Shown: positions 17,102-25,396, numbered from the stretch's first letter. The stretch: DNA of 32,268 nucleotides from Bacteroidota bacterium (GCA_026709335.1 JAPOTE010000006.1:66584-98851); one strand, 5' to 3'. The notes: a model not told the origin generated them from the letters alone. A program made the numbers and translations.

Positions 17102-17118
17102 TCCTCCTGAGTGGAGGA
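17102..17118 (-). terminator. Short hairpin after the small SH3-like gene
   Basis: TCCTCC (17102-17107) and GGAGGA (17113-17118) form a 6-bp stem with a 5-nt loop, starting 3 bases after the stop codon of the upstream - strand gene. No strong T-run follows, so it could be a weak terminator before the ABC operon or a chance palindrome. Confidence 0.3.
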
Positions 17119-17121
17119 CTT

Positions 17122-17394
17122 CTATAGGGCAGCTTCCTTCAGCGGAACAAGGTAACGTTCATGGATGACGTCCTCATGTACGCGAGCACTTCCAGTACCG
17201 CGAAAATCAACTGCCACTAAACCTTTAGCCACATGCTGAACCTCACCAATCCCGTAGGATGTAGGATAGGGGCCATAATAGACAAGCTGCCCTTTTTTTA
17301 GCTTGGGTTTGGATCTGCTTTTCCAGTGAAAAACCTGGACGACAGGGAGTCGCTCCAGTTGATACTTACTTCCTCGTTTAGTTTCTTTTGGCAC
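17122..17394 (-). CDS. Small protein with SH3/Tudor-like beta-barrel segment, function unknown
   Basis: The 90-residue product has a basic N-terminal third (residues 1-35, rich in Lys and Arg) and a C-terminal segment (34-85) with 'KKGQLVYYGPYPTSYGIGEV' and 'VAVDFRGTG' followed by 'ERYLVPL'. The pattern 'G..V.y......G.G.V......VaVdF.g.g...l....L.p' resembles small beta-barrels such as DUF3553 or the C-terminal Tudor domain of UvrD/CarD-like proteins, which bind nucleic acid or polymerase. This is a pattern-level similarity only. It is a single gene with its own upstream region. Confidence 0.7.
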   Translation of the reverse strand: MPKETKRGSKYQLERLPVVQVFHWKSRSKPKLKKGQLVYYGPYPTSYGIGEVQHVAKGLVAVDFRGTGSARVHEDVIHERYLVPLKEAAL

Positions 17395-17587
17395 GATTTA
17401 AAAGAATTTGGTGTAGATCATGTTAACGCAGATCAATCAATCATGTTCAAATTTGACTGATTATTTACCCTTTTTCCTTGTTGTATGGATTTTCCGAAAA
17501 ACAAAGATTATTTCAGATGTTCTTCGAATGACACAAATAAAATGCGTAAAAATCAGATTTTGCTGGAAATATGCAGGCCTACGAGCA

Positions 17588-17677
17588 TCTTGCAAAACCC
17601 TCCTGTTCCAGTTACAAACATATCACTGGGAGTATTCAGAGGCGTGATTTATAGGCTCCACATGGGGTTTTGTAAGA
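17588..17677. repeat. Palindrome-ended repeat element, copy A
   Basis: TCTTGCAAAACCC (17588-17600) faces GGGTTTTGTAAGA (17665-17677); 12 of 13 positions are complementary. The 64-bp interior has no open frame of note. A related copy lies at 24431-24506: both share the exact 14-mer GGGGTTTTGTAAGA at the right end, TCTTGCAAA at the left end and patches in between. The pattern fits a small non-autonomous transposon (MITE) or an IS terminus; no target-site duplication could be assigned with confidence. Confidence 0.55.
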
Positions 17678-17710
17678 ACTTCCTACATCTATGAAAAGAT
17701 ACATGATACA

Positions 17711-17877
17711 TCACAGATGCTGCTGGAAGGATCAAGGCTTTTCGTAGCTGGCGAAGCGAAGAGCAAACACGAGAGGATGGGCCAGGAATTTGACGAGAAA
17801 CGGCAAATCATCGATCAGCAGATCTAGAACTCAAGCCAAAAGCCGAGAACGAGATCACTCAAATTTCAAAATGCTGA
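17711..17877 (+). pseudogene. Decayed IS3-family OrfA (transposase subunit) fragment
   Basis: Reading + from 17711 gives 38 codons, 'SQMLLEGSRLFVAGEAKSKH' then 'ERMGQEFDEKRQIIDQQI', ended by TAG 17825-17827. A +2 shift then gives 'ELKPKAENEITQISKC' to TGA 17875. This is the layout of the OrfA region between the helix-turn-helix and the leucine zipper in IS3-family elements ('...QWKKQLLEGA..LF......K......E...L...IG.L..EN.'). The upstream 'IHDTS' fits the 'vHPTQIS' just before it, with a small deletion. The helix-turn-helix start, OrfB and IS ends are missing, so it is an inactive relic. Its end lies 19 bases from ruvC. Similarity is judged by eye. Confidence 0.5.
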
Positions 17878-17896
17878 CGTGAGGCGTATACAACTA

Positions 17897-18439
17897 CTAT
17901 CCGATCACTCGATCCGGATTTTCCTTGACAAAAGCCGCCCACCCACTGTATTGAGGCTCGCTTGATTTCTTTCCGGTCAATTCCCGTTCCTTATGACAGA
18001 ATGCAACGGCTAGAGCATCTGTGGCATCTTCGGATATTTCCTGATCCGATTTCTTGAATTTCATCAGGCTGGTAACCATATAAGCAACCTGCTCCTTGCT
18101 CGCATTTCCATTCCCCGTCATTGCTCGCTTGACCATTTTTGGAGTGTATTGAGCCACGGATATGCCCTGATTCAAAATTGCCAGTATTGCGGCCGCTTGG
18201 GCACGCCCCAGCTTAAGCATCGACTGGGGATTGTTGCCATAGATCGGCATCTCGATTGCACAGGTGCTGGGATGGTATTGTGTGACAAGTTTGGTCACCT
18301 CGTGATAGATCGTCTGGATACGAAGCATATGGTCACCCATGAGCGCAACAACCCCATATCCATGGACTTGATTGGATTCATCAATGATCCCGTAACCGGT
18401 TTGAGATGAACCAGGGTCAATACCCAATACCTTCATCAT
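17897..18439 (-). CDS. ruvC: Crossover junction endodeoxyribonuclease RuvC
   Basis: RuvC resolves Holliday junctions with RuvAB during recombination and repair. The 180-residue product shows the four acidic catalytic residues of the RNase H fold: D8 ('GIDPGS'), E63 ('AIEMPIYGNN'), D138 and D141 ('ISEDATDALAVAFCH'). 'KLGRAQAAA' (77-84) and 'TPKMVKRAMTGNGNASKEQV' (99-118) are family motifs. ATG 18439 overlaps the yebC stop by 4 bases; a second ATG follows directly. It is the last gene of the carA-carB-yebC-ruvC run. The yebC-ruvC order is widespread in bacteria. Confidence 0.95.
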   Translation of the reverse strand: MMKVLGIDPGSSQTGYGIIDESNQVHGYGVVALMGDHMLRIQTIYHEVTKLVTQYHPSTCAIEMPIYGNNPQSMLKLGRAQAAAILAILNQGISVAQYTPKMVKRAMTGNGNASKEQVAYMVTSLMKFKKSDQEISEDATDALAVAFCHKERELTGKKSSEPQYSGWAAFVKENPDRVIG

Positions 18440-19155
18440 TGCTCAAGATTGGTAAAGACCTCCTGCACATCTTGCAGGTCATCTAGTTTCGCGACCAATG
18501 CTTCCGTCTGGCGTACCTGATCAGGGGTTTTTTGAACAGTTGTAGTTGGGATACGAATCAGGCGAGATTCTTCAATCGGAATTTCCGAACTAGAAATGGC
18601 CGTCTGAACTGCTTCAAAGGTTTCAATCGACGTGATTACTATATGCATTCCATCTTCCTCCTCCACATCCTCCGCACCGACATCTGCAACGAGTTCCAGG
18701 AGTTCCAGTTCATCAATAGCATTTGAGCGAATCTGAATAAATCCCTTTCGTTCAAACAAATATGCAACACTCCCCGATTTCGACAAATTTCCTCCATTTT
18801 TGGAAAACACGCTGCGAACATCTGCAACTGTTCGATTCGTATTGTCGGTCAGTGCATCTACTATCATGGCAACACCATGTGCACTATACCCTTCATAAGT
18901 ACATTCCTTGTAATCCTGGCCTTCAATTTCACCAGCTCCACGCTTGATTGCCCGTTCAATGTTCTCTTTAGGCATATTCTTGGCCTTGGCCTTTTGAATT
19001 GCAAGAGAAAGCCTAGCATTCATAAGAGGATCTTTGCCTCCTTCTCGAGCTGCGACCATAATATCACGGGTAATCACCGCCCATACCTTGGAGCGACGAC
19101 TGTCTGTAACCGCCTTTTGCCTCTTTACTTTTGACCACTTATTATGCCCGGCCAT
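18436..19155 (-). CDS. yebC: YebC/PmpR (TACO1) family protein
   Basis: The 239-residue product begins 'MAGHNKWSKVKRQKAVTDSR', the family hallmark, and contains 'NARLSLAIQKAKAKNMPKEN' and 'YEGYSAHGVAMIVDALTDNT', followed by 'NRTVADVRSVFSKNGGNL'. Three-domain YebC proteins were long annotated as transcription regulators; the mitochondrial homologue TACO1 and bacterial YebC act in translation of polyproline stretches. It lies 3 bases after carB and overlaps ruvC by 4 bases, so it is very probably part of the car transcript. Confidence 0.95.
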   Translation of the reverse strand: MAGHNKWSKVKRQKAVTDSRRSKVWAVITRDIMVAAREGGKDPLMNARLSLAIQKAKAKNMPKENIERAIKRGAGEIEGQDYKECTYEGYSAHGVAMIVDALTDNTNRTVADVRSVFSKNGGNLSKSGSVAYLFERKGFIQIRSNAIDELELLELVADVGAEDVEEEDGMHIVITSIETFEAVQTAISSSEIPIEESRLIRIPTTTVQKTPDQVRQTEALVAKLDDLQDVQEVFTNLEQ

Positions 19156-19158
19156 CCA

Positions 19159-21990
19159 CTAACGTGAGAGATAGAGGTTTCGCATTTCGTACGGACGTTT
19201 ATAGTGCTTATCCGTAAGAGCATCTACAAACGCTATTGTTTCTCCTGTGGATTTCATTTCCGGACCCAGTTCTTTTCGAACCTCTGGAAACTTGGACCAT
19301 GAAAACACGGGTTCTTTGATTGCGTATCCTTCCAGTTTGGAATCCAACAACCCTTGACTTCGAAAATCTTTGAGTTTCGCTCCCAGAATCACTTTACTGG
19401 CAATTCGTGCAACGGGGATACCGGTTGCCTTTGCAACAAATGGGACCGTACGTGATGCACGCGGATTCGCTTCAATTACATAAACCGAGTCATTTTGTAC
19501 GACCATTTGCACATTCATCAACCCAAGTACATCCAGGCGATTGGCAATCGCAATGGCATGCTTTCTGATTAACTCAAGAGCAGATTCACTTAGGGAGTGG
19601 GGAGGCAGAACTGCCGTGGAATCCCCTGAATGTACTCCTGCAGGCTCAATGTGCTGCATGATTCCGGTGATCCATACCTCTCCGTCTGAATCACGTACTA
19701 TATCCACATCAATTTCGATTCCATTATTTAAGAACAGGTCAAGTAAAATTTCATTATCGGGCAACAATTTATAAATATCTGTCACGTAATGCTCCACCTC
19801 TTCCTTGTTAATCGCAATTCTCATGCCTTGACCTCCCAAAACATAACTGGGACGAACTAAAATAGGATATCCGATGGATTCTGCTACGCGGACGGCATCG
19901 TACACCGTACGAGCCATACCATATGGCGGGAAAGGTATGTCCAGCTCCTTAAGAATCTCAGAAAATTTGCCACGATTTTCTGCCAAATCCATCCGATCAT
20001 AGGGAGTACCAAAGATTTGAATTCCTCTCTCCGACAGCTTACCTGCCAATTTTAATGCAGTCTGCCCCCCAAGTTGAACAATGATACCCTCTGGATTTTC
20101 ATGTTCAATAATGTCTAAAACCCGTTCCCAGAATACCGGCTCGAAATAAAGTTTATCTGCAATATCAAAATCTGTAGAAACAGTTTCTGGATTGCAGTTG
20201 ACCATAATGGCCTCATACCCCATTTCCTGAACTGCCTGTACTCCATGAACACACGAGTAATCAAACTCAATTCCTTGCCCAATCCGATTGGGTCCGCTGC
20301 CAAGAATAATGATTTTATCCTTATCCGAGACCGGGCTCTCCGTCGCACTTTCATATGAGGAGTAGAAATAGGGGGTAATTGCCGGAAATTCACCAGCACA
20401 CGTATCAACCAGTAAAAACTTGGACCGAATATTTTGTGATAACCGATACTCCCGCACTTCTTCTTCGGTGACTTCATCCGCGACGAGCCAAGCAATCTGT
20501 ACATCTGAATAACCGTGTCGCTTTAGTTGCAAAAGCTTTTCCGGTGTGAGATCCTGTAGACGTAGCTTACAGATTTCATGCTCTATATCAACGAGCATCT
20601 TGATCTGCTGCAGGAACCAGTAATCCACTCGGGTAATATCATACACTTCATCCATGGATGCCCCGTGAATAAAGGCATGTTTGATCTGCAGCGTTCGATC
20701 CCAATAGGATTTTCGCAGACGCTCTCGAACATGCGGTCTTTTGGGATTATCCCGATCTCCACCCAAACCAGCATAGCCGATCTCCAAGCTCTGCCATGCT
20801 TTCTGTATGCTTTCTGTGAAAGTTCTTCCGATAGACATGACTTCCCCAACTGCCTTCATCTGGGTGGTCAGCTCTTCATCTACACCTTCAAATTTCTCGA
20901 AATTCCAGCGAGGAATTTTAGTCACTACATAGTCAATAGCTGGTTCAAAACAAGCGCTCGTGGTTGCTGTAACATCATTTTTAAGTTCATCCAGGGTATA
21001 TCCGACAGCGAGTCGAGCCGCAACTTTTGCAATCGGATATCCAGTAGCCTTTGAGGCCAGGGCTGAAGAGCGAGAAACTCTCGGATTAATTTCAATTGCG
21101 ATCATGCGTCCATCTTCCGGATTAATTCCGAACTGCACATTACAACCACCCGCAAAAGTCCCAATAGAGCGCATCATCCGAATTGCTGTATCCCGCATGT
21201 GCTGGAACTGCTTATCTGTAAGCGTCTGAGAGGGGGCAACTGTGACCGAGTCTCCTGTGTGCACTCCCATAGGATCTACATTTTCAATTGTACAGATAAT
21301 GATCACATTATCATTGGAATCCCGGAGTAATTCAAGCTCAAATTCCTTCCATCCATACACCGATTCTTCCACCAGAACTTCATGAACTGGTGAGAGCTCC
21401 AGCCCACGCATAATTTTCCGTTCAAGTTCTTTTGAACTCCATATGATTCCGCCTCCTGCACCACCTAGTGTAAAAGAAGGGCGAATTACTACAGGTAATC
21501 CGCCCAAAGACTGAATTACTTCTTTAGCCTCCAGCAAGCTCTTGGCAACCCGACTTCTCGCCTGGTCTACCCCAATCTTTTCCATCAAATCACGGAATTG
21601 TTGCCGATCTTCCGTGATATGAATCGCATCAATGTCTACACCAATAACTTTTACATTCTGTTCTTCCCAGTATCCCTGCCGTTGCAACTCATCGGCCAAG
21701 TTCAATCCAGTTTGCCCTCCCATAGTCGGTAAAACTGCATCCGGGCGCTCTTTTTCAACGATATTTCGGATTGAATCTGCGGTCAATTCGTCCAAATAAA
21801 TTCGATCCGCAGTAATCGGATCGGTCATAATCGTAGCAGGGTTGGAATTGACCAAAATAACCTCATACCCCTCCTTTCGAAGGGCTCTGCATGCCTGGGT
21901 CCCGGAATAGTCAAATTCACAGGCCTGACCAATTACAATTGGGCCTGATCCAATCAATAATATTTTTTGAATATCTGTACGCCGTGGCAT
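19159..21990 (-). CDS. carB: Carbamoyl-phosphate synthase large subunit lacking the allosteric domain
   Basis: CarB makes carbamoyl phosphate from bicarbonate, two ATP and ammonia passed from CarA, feeding pyrimidine and arginine synthesis. The 943-residue product has two ATP-grasp halves: '[20 protein letters not shown]' at about 10-29 and the matching '[19 protein letters not shown]' near 560, with a helical middle region (about 400-545). It ends at '[20 protein letters not shown]' plus 19 residues, precisely where E. coli CarB (1073 residues) goes on into the ~130-residue MGS-like domain that binds UMP, IMP and ornithine. No frameshift is seen, and yebC starts 3 bases later, so the short form is genuine. 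To my memory CarB of about 940-950 residues is also usual in Bacteroidota. Confidence 0.95.
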   Translation of the reverse strand: MPRRTDIQKILLIGSGPIVIGQACEFDYSGTQACRALRKEGYEVILVNSNPATIMTDPITADRIYLDELTADSIRNIVEKERPDAVLPTMGGQTGLNLADELQRQGYWEEQNVKVIGVDIDAIHITEDRQQFRDLMEKIGVDQARSRVAKSLLEAKEVIQSLGGLPVVIRPSFTLGGAGGGIIWSSKELERKIMRGLELSPVHEVLVEESVYGWKEFELELLRDSNDNVIIICTIENVDPMGVHTGDSVTVAPSQTLTDKQFQHMRDTAIRMMRSIGTFAGGCNVQFGINPEDGRMIAIEINPRVSRSSALASKATGYPIAKVAARLAVGYTLDELKNDVTATTSACFEPAIDYVVTKIPRWNFEKFEGVDEELTTQMKAVGEVMSIGRTFTESIQKAWQSLEIGYAGLGGDRDNPKRPHVRERLRKSYWDRTLQIKHAFIHGASMDEVYDITRVDYWFLQQIKMLVDIEHEICKLRLQDLTPEKLLQLKRHGYSDVQIAWLVADEVTEEEVREYRLSQNIRSKFLLVDTCAGEFPAITPYFYSSYESATESPVSDKDKIIILGSGPNRIGQGIEFDYSCVHGVQAVQEMGYEAIMVNCNPETVSTDFDIADKLYFEPVFWERVLDIIEHENPEGIIVQLGGQTALKLAGKLSERGIQIFGTPYDRMDLAENRGKFSEILKELDIPFPPYGMARTVYDAVRVAESIGYPILVRPSYVLGGQGMRIAINKEEVEHYVTDIYKLLPDNEILLDLFLNNGIEIDVDIVRDSDGEVWITGIMQHIEPAGVHSGDSTAVLPPHSLSESALELIRKHAIAIANRLDVLGLMNVQMVVQNDSVYVIEANPRASRTVPFVAKATGIPVARIASKVILGAKLKDFRSQGLLDSKLEGYAIKEPVFSWSKFPEVRKELGPEMKSTGETIAFVDALTDKHYKRPYEMRNLYLSR

Positions 21991-21993
21991 TAA

Positions 21994-23091
21994 TCAGGAA
22001 TTAGAGGACATTAAGCGAATATATTCTTCAAACAGATAGCGACTGTCGTGTGGGCCTGGCGACGCTTCTGGATGGTACTGGACACTGAATCCCCGAAACT
22101 TCTTGAATCGCAAGCCTTCAACAGTCTGATCATTGAGATTCACATGAGACACATCGGCCATCTCATGAGAAATGGATTTCGGATCAACTGTGAAACCGTG
22201 GTTCTGGGTTGTCACTTCAACTTTTCCGGTTTCGAGGTTTTTAACGGGCTGATTTGCTCCTCGATGTCCCACATACATCTTGAATACATCAATCCCTTGT
22301 GCAAGGGCCATCAACTGATGACCGAGGCAAATACCAAAGATCGGTAACCCCATATTCATTGCCTCCCGCGCACAATTTACCGCTTCCGGCATAGCGCGAG
22401 GATCTCCGGGGCCATTAGAGAAGAACAAACCATTAGGAGACCAGGAGAGTGCCTCTTTTAGGGGAGTTCCACCAGGATACACCCTCACATGACAGTTTAA
22501 TGCCGCAAACGTACGAAGAATATTCTGCTTCACGCCGAAGTCATACACGGCAATGCGGTGGCTACCTGTATCCGTATAAGCATATGGTTCACTGCATGTC
22601 ACCTTCGAGGCCAGCTCCAATCCTTCCATACTGGGCCATGCCTGTGCCTTTCCTACTAAAGAGGCGTCGTCCAAGTCCGTAGAAGAGATCACCGCGTTCA
22701 TGACTCCGCGCTCGCGAATATGTAAGACGAGTTTGCGGGTATCGATACCAGTGATTCCAACTAATCCATGTCGCTCCATATAATTGTGGAGCGATTCTTG
22801 AGCAAGCAGGTTTGAGTACTCTCGCGAAAACGCTCGAACAACCAATCCAGAGACCATGGGGCATGCCGCTTCTGTGTCTTCATCATGCGCTCCATAGTTG
22901 CCTATGTGGGGGTAGGTCATCATCATGATCTGCCCATGATATGAGGGATCTGTAAGAATTTCTTGATACCCCGTCATACTTGTATTAAAACAGAGTTCCC
23001 CCCCACTTTCACCATTTGCACCAATGGGTGTACCCGATACTACGGTACCATCAGCGAGTGCGAGTTTTGCTGGTGATGACGAAAAACTCAT
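21994..23091 (-). CDS. carA: Carbamoyl-phosphate synthase small (glutaminase) subunit
   Basis: CarA splits glutamine and channels ammonia to CarB. I place the start at ATG 23091 (first residues MSFSSSPAKLALADG), where the family homology begins and GGA lies about 6 bases upstream; the frame is open 37 codons further to 23202, but that part crosses a terminator-like hairpin. The 365-residue product has the N-terminal small-subunit domain ('FNTSMTGYQEILTDPSYHGQ') and a class I amidotransferase domain with nucleophile C255 in 'FGICLGHQ' and the H340/E342 pair in 'YHPEASPGPHD'. The carB start follows 3 bases after its stop. Regulation by the leader hairpin at 23115-23139 is possible. Confidence 0.93.
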   Translation of the reverse strand: MSFSSSPAKLALADGTVVSGTPIGANGESGGELCFNTSMTGYQEILTDPSYHGQIMMMTYPHIGNYGAHDEDTEAACPMVSGLVVRAFSREYSNLLAQESLHNYMERHGLVGITGIDTRKLVLHIRERGVMNAVISSTDLDDASLVGKAQAWPSMEGLELASKVTCSEPYAYTDTGSHRIAVYDFGVKQNILRTFAALNCHVRVYPGGTPLKEALSWSPNGLFFSNGPGDPRAMPEAVNCAREAMNMGLPIFGICLGHQLMALAQGIDVFKMYVGHRGANQPVKNLETGKVEVTTQNHGFTVDPKSISHEMADVSHVNLNDQTVEGLRFKKFRGFSVQYHPEASPGPHDSRYLFEEYIRLMSSNS

Positions 23092-23114
23092 TGGATTCCA
23101 GTTTTCGAGGGCAT

Positions 23115-23139
23115 AAAAAAACCCTCTCAGATGAGAAGG
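23115..23139 (-). promoter_or_regulatory. Terminator-like hairpin in the carA leader (candidate attenuator)
   Basis: On the - strand CCTTCTC, a 4-nt loop ATCT and GAGAGGG pair over 7 bp (one G-U), directly followed by seven T (23121 down to 23115). This is a textbook intrinsic terminator, yet it lies 24 bases upstream of the carA ATG with no - strand gene before it for about 1 kb. The second arm can also pair with CCCTC just downstream (23106-23110), giving an alternative fold. A translated leader of up to 37 codons in the carA frame runs through it. Position and form suggest attenuation by nucleotides, but the mechanism is inferred. Confidence 0.5.
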
Positions 23140-23282
23140 CACGATAGCACTAAATGTGACACAAAGATAAGAGTCCTGAGCGGACATTCCAAACTCAACC
23201 ATACTTTCAAGATCGAATCATAGCAATCGTTCGTCAGAAACGAATAGAAACAGATTAACCTTGGACCTTTTGCACACTGGTT

Positions 23283-23312
23283 GGTATACTGCGTATCAGC
23301 TTATGTGTACAA
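23283..23312 (-). promoter_or_regulatory. Possible promoter for the carA operon
   Basis: On the - strand TTGTAC (23312-23307), an 18-base spacer and TATACC (23288-23283) resemble -35 and -10 boxes. Transcription would start near 23276 and give a leader of about 185 bases that includes the hairpin. Both boxes deviate from consensus and the phylum often uses different promoter sequences, so this is weak. No other feature is evident in the 23203-23442 gap between carA and tonB. Confidence 0.25.
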
Positions 23313-23442
23313 TTAATTCACGTGATCTGCGATAGAGACAGATGGATCGATCAGAAGTTCAGGCTTCCGGTACGGTGGGAAATCTTCGCTGTCACCATAA
23401 ATGAGGCTAAGCTGGACCTGCTGAATTTATACATATTGGCGA

Positions 23443-24105
23443 ATGCGGCGCCATTTTGACAGAGACAATTACACCACACACATACTTGCTGGGATAATTT
23501 TTGCGCAAGTATTGGTCCTGCTATGTATCAAGCTCTGGCCTCCCATCCTGACCCTAGAGCCTCTGGATATAGTCTTTTCGAATTCGGAGACGATTCAAAT
23601 GGAAGAGATAGTTCCTACTCGCCAAATTCGTCGAACACCACCTCCTCCTCCGCCTTTGCCACCTGTCATCCGGCCAGAAGATGTCATTCTTGAGGACGAA
23701 TTAATCCTTGACTTCGATCCGCTTGCATTGACTGGTCCCCCTACAGATACCCCTTCTCTGGACCCCATAGGCCCCTCAACCACGGGAATCAATACATCCG
23801 AGCCACCAAAACCAATTCGTGTGGTGACCCCCGAATATCCTCGGTCTGCACAGCGTCGGAAAATACGTGCGGAAATTATTATTGCATTCGTAGTTGATAA
23901 ACACGGGCAAGTACAATCCCCTGAAATTCTTGAACGATACCTATTGAAAGAGGGCGAAAGTTCACGGACCTTGGTGGATGAACTGGGATATGGACTTGAA
24001 GAAGCAGCAGTTAATGCTGCTCTACGATCGCTTTTTCGTCCTGCCAGAAAAAATGGGACTGCTGTTGATAGTAATCACAAACTCTCGTTCAAATTCGGAA
24101 TCTAA
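23443..24105 (+). CDS. TonB-family energy transducer
   Basis: TonB proteins link the proton-motive force at the inner membrane to outer-membrane receptors. The 220-residue product has a short cytoplasmic tip, one membrane helix (about 13-33), a proline-rich stretch with 'RRTPPPPPPLPP' at 63-74 and acidic linker, and a C-terminal TonB domain from about 125: 'VTPEYPRSAQRRKIRAEIII', 'FVVDKHGQVQSPEILE', 'LEEAAVNAALRSLFRPARKN'. ExbB/ExbD and receptors are not adjacent. It is divergent from carA; its final 4 bases overlap the 3' end of the small membrane-protein gene on the other strand. Confidence 0.9.
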   Translation: MRRHFDRDNYTTHILAGIIFAQVLVLLCIKLWPPILTLEPLDIVFSNSETIQMEEIVPTRQIRRTPPPPPPLPPVIRPEDVILEDELILDFDPLALTGPPTDTPSLDPIGPSTTGINTSEPPKPIRVVTPEYPRSAQRRKIRAEIIIAFVVDKHGQVQSPEILERYLLKEGESSRTLVDELGYGLEEAAVNAALRSLFRPARKNGTAVDSNHKLSFKFGI

Positions 24106-24296
24106 TTCTGTGGAAGGTCACGCCAGCGAGCATTTTCGATATTTTGCTCCCGTCCAAAATCATCTATGAATGACGGACGCTTAGGTTTTGAATCTCGCTT
24201 TGGCTGATCAGCTTCTACAACTCTATACAGTCGCCAGCCTGCTTTCAAAATAAAATATCCAATCAATGTCAGTAAAATCGCTGTTCCCAATCCCAT
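24102..24296 (-). CDS. Small single-pass membrane protein, function unknown
   Basis: From ATG 24296 the product is 64 residues: one membrane helix (about 3-22, 'GTAILLTLIGYFILKAGWRL') followed by a charged cytoplasmic tail with 'DQPKRDSKPKRPSFIDDFG'. The layout recalls small DUF4834-like proteins of Bacteroidota, but the match is too weak to name. It converges on tonB and overlaps it by 4 bases. Codon use and a clean helix-tail pattern support a real gene, with moderate confidence. Confidence 0.5.
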   Translation of the reverse strand: MGLGTAILLTLIGYFILKAGWRLYRVVEADQPKRDSKPKRPSFIDDFGREQNIENARWRDLPQN

Positions 24297-24855
24297 CAAT
24301 GCAATTGTTAATGCAAGCGGCTATGAAAGAACTCAATTTCCCTATCCGAATGTTGAATGTAAGAGAATTTCAATAGATCTATTGGTTATGTCATGTACCC
24401 TAGGTAAGAAAAAAACCTATCATCAGAAGCTCTTGCAAACCTCTGTTTTCAGATAAAAAGCCCTCTCAGAGTAATGTTTATGCTCAATTTCGGGGGTTTT
24501 GTAAGAGATTCATCTATTTAAGTCTAATCCTTTACTGTTGATACGGAAAAGCTTTGAGGTAGATTCAGATCTTGACTTTACTGTTCCTTGATCTAGGAAT
24601 ATTATTTGTTTCGGAGAGAGCCGGGAGATGAAATTCTTCTCGGTAACTATCGTTATCAAGATAATACATATTTCCCGATTTTGAGAAGCTGTATTGGGGG
24701 GGGTAGGTTTCTCCTGAAAAAAACAACTATAAATTTCTTAATCTATAAAGCTTTTGAATCCAATATTCCCAATGAATAATTGCTATCAGCTGCTTTCCTC
24801 GCTGCCTCTGGATTCAATATTGTCAATCAAGGCCAAAAAAAAAATGTCTGGAAGG
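24297..24855. other. 559-bp gap with a palindromic element and no supported gene
   Basis: The stretch is AT-rich and holds a palindrome-ended repeat (24431-24506), a run of eight G (24696-24703) and a run of ten A (24835-24844), the latter being the T-run of the folK terminator on the - strand. A 60-codon frame without ATG at 24597-24779 reads somewhat like protein ('REPGDEILLGNYRYQDNTYF') and may be a gene relic. The promoter of the small membrane-protein gene should lie just upstream of 24296. Nothing else is recognisable. Confidence 0.5.
24431..24506. repeat. Palindrome-ended repeat element, copy B
   Basis: TCTTGCAAACCTC at 24431-24443 faces GGGGTTTTGTAAGA at 24493-24506; the arms pair apart from a one-base gap and a G-U. 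The right end is identical over 14 bases, and the left end over 9 bases, to copy A at 17588-17677. The interior aligns in patches, including TTTAT and CTC before the right arm, so the two copies are diverged relatives. Both lie in gene-poor gaps. Confidence 0.5.
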
Positions 24856-24882
24856 TTATCTCCCCGCTCCACCAACCCTTCC
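24835..24882 (-). terminator. Intrinsic terminator at the end of folK
   Basis: On the - strand GGAAGG (24882-24877) pairs with CCTTCC (24855-24850), extended by two A-T pairs past a bulged G; five bases later ten T follow (24844-24835). The folK stop codon (24858-24856) lies in the second arm. This probably ends the long nuo-rpe-tRNA-folK transcript. Confidence 0.55.
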
Positions 24883-25389
24883 TTCAATCGTCAGTTTCCA
24901 AGAGCTTTTTATCAGATCAGCTTGGTCTTTACACCGCGCCAATACCTCTGATACAATTGCATTCACCGGGCTTGGGATATAGCTATTGGGAGCCAAGTCA
25001 TGCCACGGCTGAAGCACAAATCGACGTTCCTGCAGCCTTGGATGCGGCAAGATAATGCGATCCGTACTACAGGTGATTCTCCCCAGTGTGAGAATATCTA
25101 TATCTAGAGTCCTGGGAGCATAGGGACGTTGCCTCTGACGCTTCGCTTTTCGCTCAAGTTTCTGACAATAATCCAATAAATCATTCTTCCCCAAACGAGT
25201 GTGAACCTCAACCACCGCATTCAGAAAATCAGGAAATACATCTTCGGGATAAAGTGTATGCGCCGCTCCCTCATATACAGGCGAGCAGCGAAGATGTCCA
25301 GAAATTTTCTGTAAACCATCCACCGCCTGCTGTAACCTTGCCAAGCGATTTCCCAGATTTGACCCCAGAGCTATAAATGCTATCTCCAT
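24856..25389 (-). CDS. folK: 2-amino-4-hydroxy-6-hydroxymethyldihydropteridine pyrophosphokinase (HPPK)
   Basis: HPPK transfers pyrophosphate from ATP to 6-hydroxymethyl-dihydropterin in folate synthesis. The 177-residue product starts with 'IALGSNLGNR' (6-15), has the signature 'APRTLDIDILTLG' (91-103) with Mg-binding D96 and D98 and R93, and 'LPHPRLQERRFVLQPWHDLAP' region (114-134). Length is normal with a short basic tail. ATG 25389 lies 8 bases after the end of the encoded CCA of tRNA-Arg, so folK is likely released from a longer transcript by tRNA processing. No other folate genes are adjacent. Confidence 0.94.
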   Translation of the reverse strand: MEIAFIALGSNLGNRLARLQQAVDGLQKISGHLRCSPVYEGAAHTLYPEDVFPDFLNAVVEVHTRLGKNDLLDYCQKLERKAKRQRQRPYAPRTLDIDILTLGRITCSTDRIILPHPRLQERRFVLQPWHDLAPNSYIPSPVNAIVSEVLARCKDQADLIKSSWKLTIEGRVGGAGR

Positions 25390-25396
25390 ATACCTT

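Larger units (their letters stand above)
17395..17896. other. 502-bp gene-poor stretch with palindromic element and transposase remnant
   Basis: No intact gene is supported. 17395-17587 is AT-rich and should hold the promoter of the small - strand gene. 17588-17677 is a palindrome-ended element, and 17711-17877 is a decayed IS3-type OrfA; both are listed separately. The last ~20 bases adjoin the ruvC stop. The stretch looks like a scar of mobile DNA between two housekeeping blocks. Confidence 0.6.

Noticed and set aside
17420-17647. 75-codon + strand frame in the gap upstream of ruvC
   Set aside because: Composition is AT-driven, it runs into the palindromic element, and no motif or ribosome site supports it.
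23092-23202. N-terminal extension of CarA by 37 codons
   Set aside because: Family homology starts at the internal ATG 23091 and the extension crosses a terminator-like hairpin; it may be a translated leader but is not part of the enzyme.
23595-23792. - strand frame rich in Gly opposite the TonB proline stretch
   Set aside because: It is the mirror of the proline codons in tonB, a common artefact.
24597-24779. 60-codon frame without start codon in the gap downstream of tonB
   Set aside because: It looks faintly protein-like but has no ATG, crosses G8 and A6 runs and matches nothing I know; it is only mentioned in the gap entry.
24690-24844. G8 and A10 runs as a phase-variation switch
   Set aside because: Neither run lies in a supported reading frame or clear promoter; the A10 is explained as the T-run of the folK terminator.
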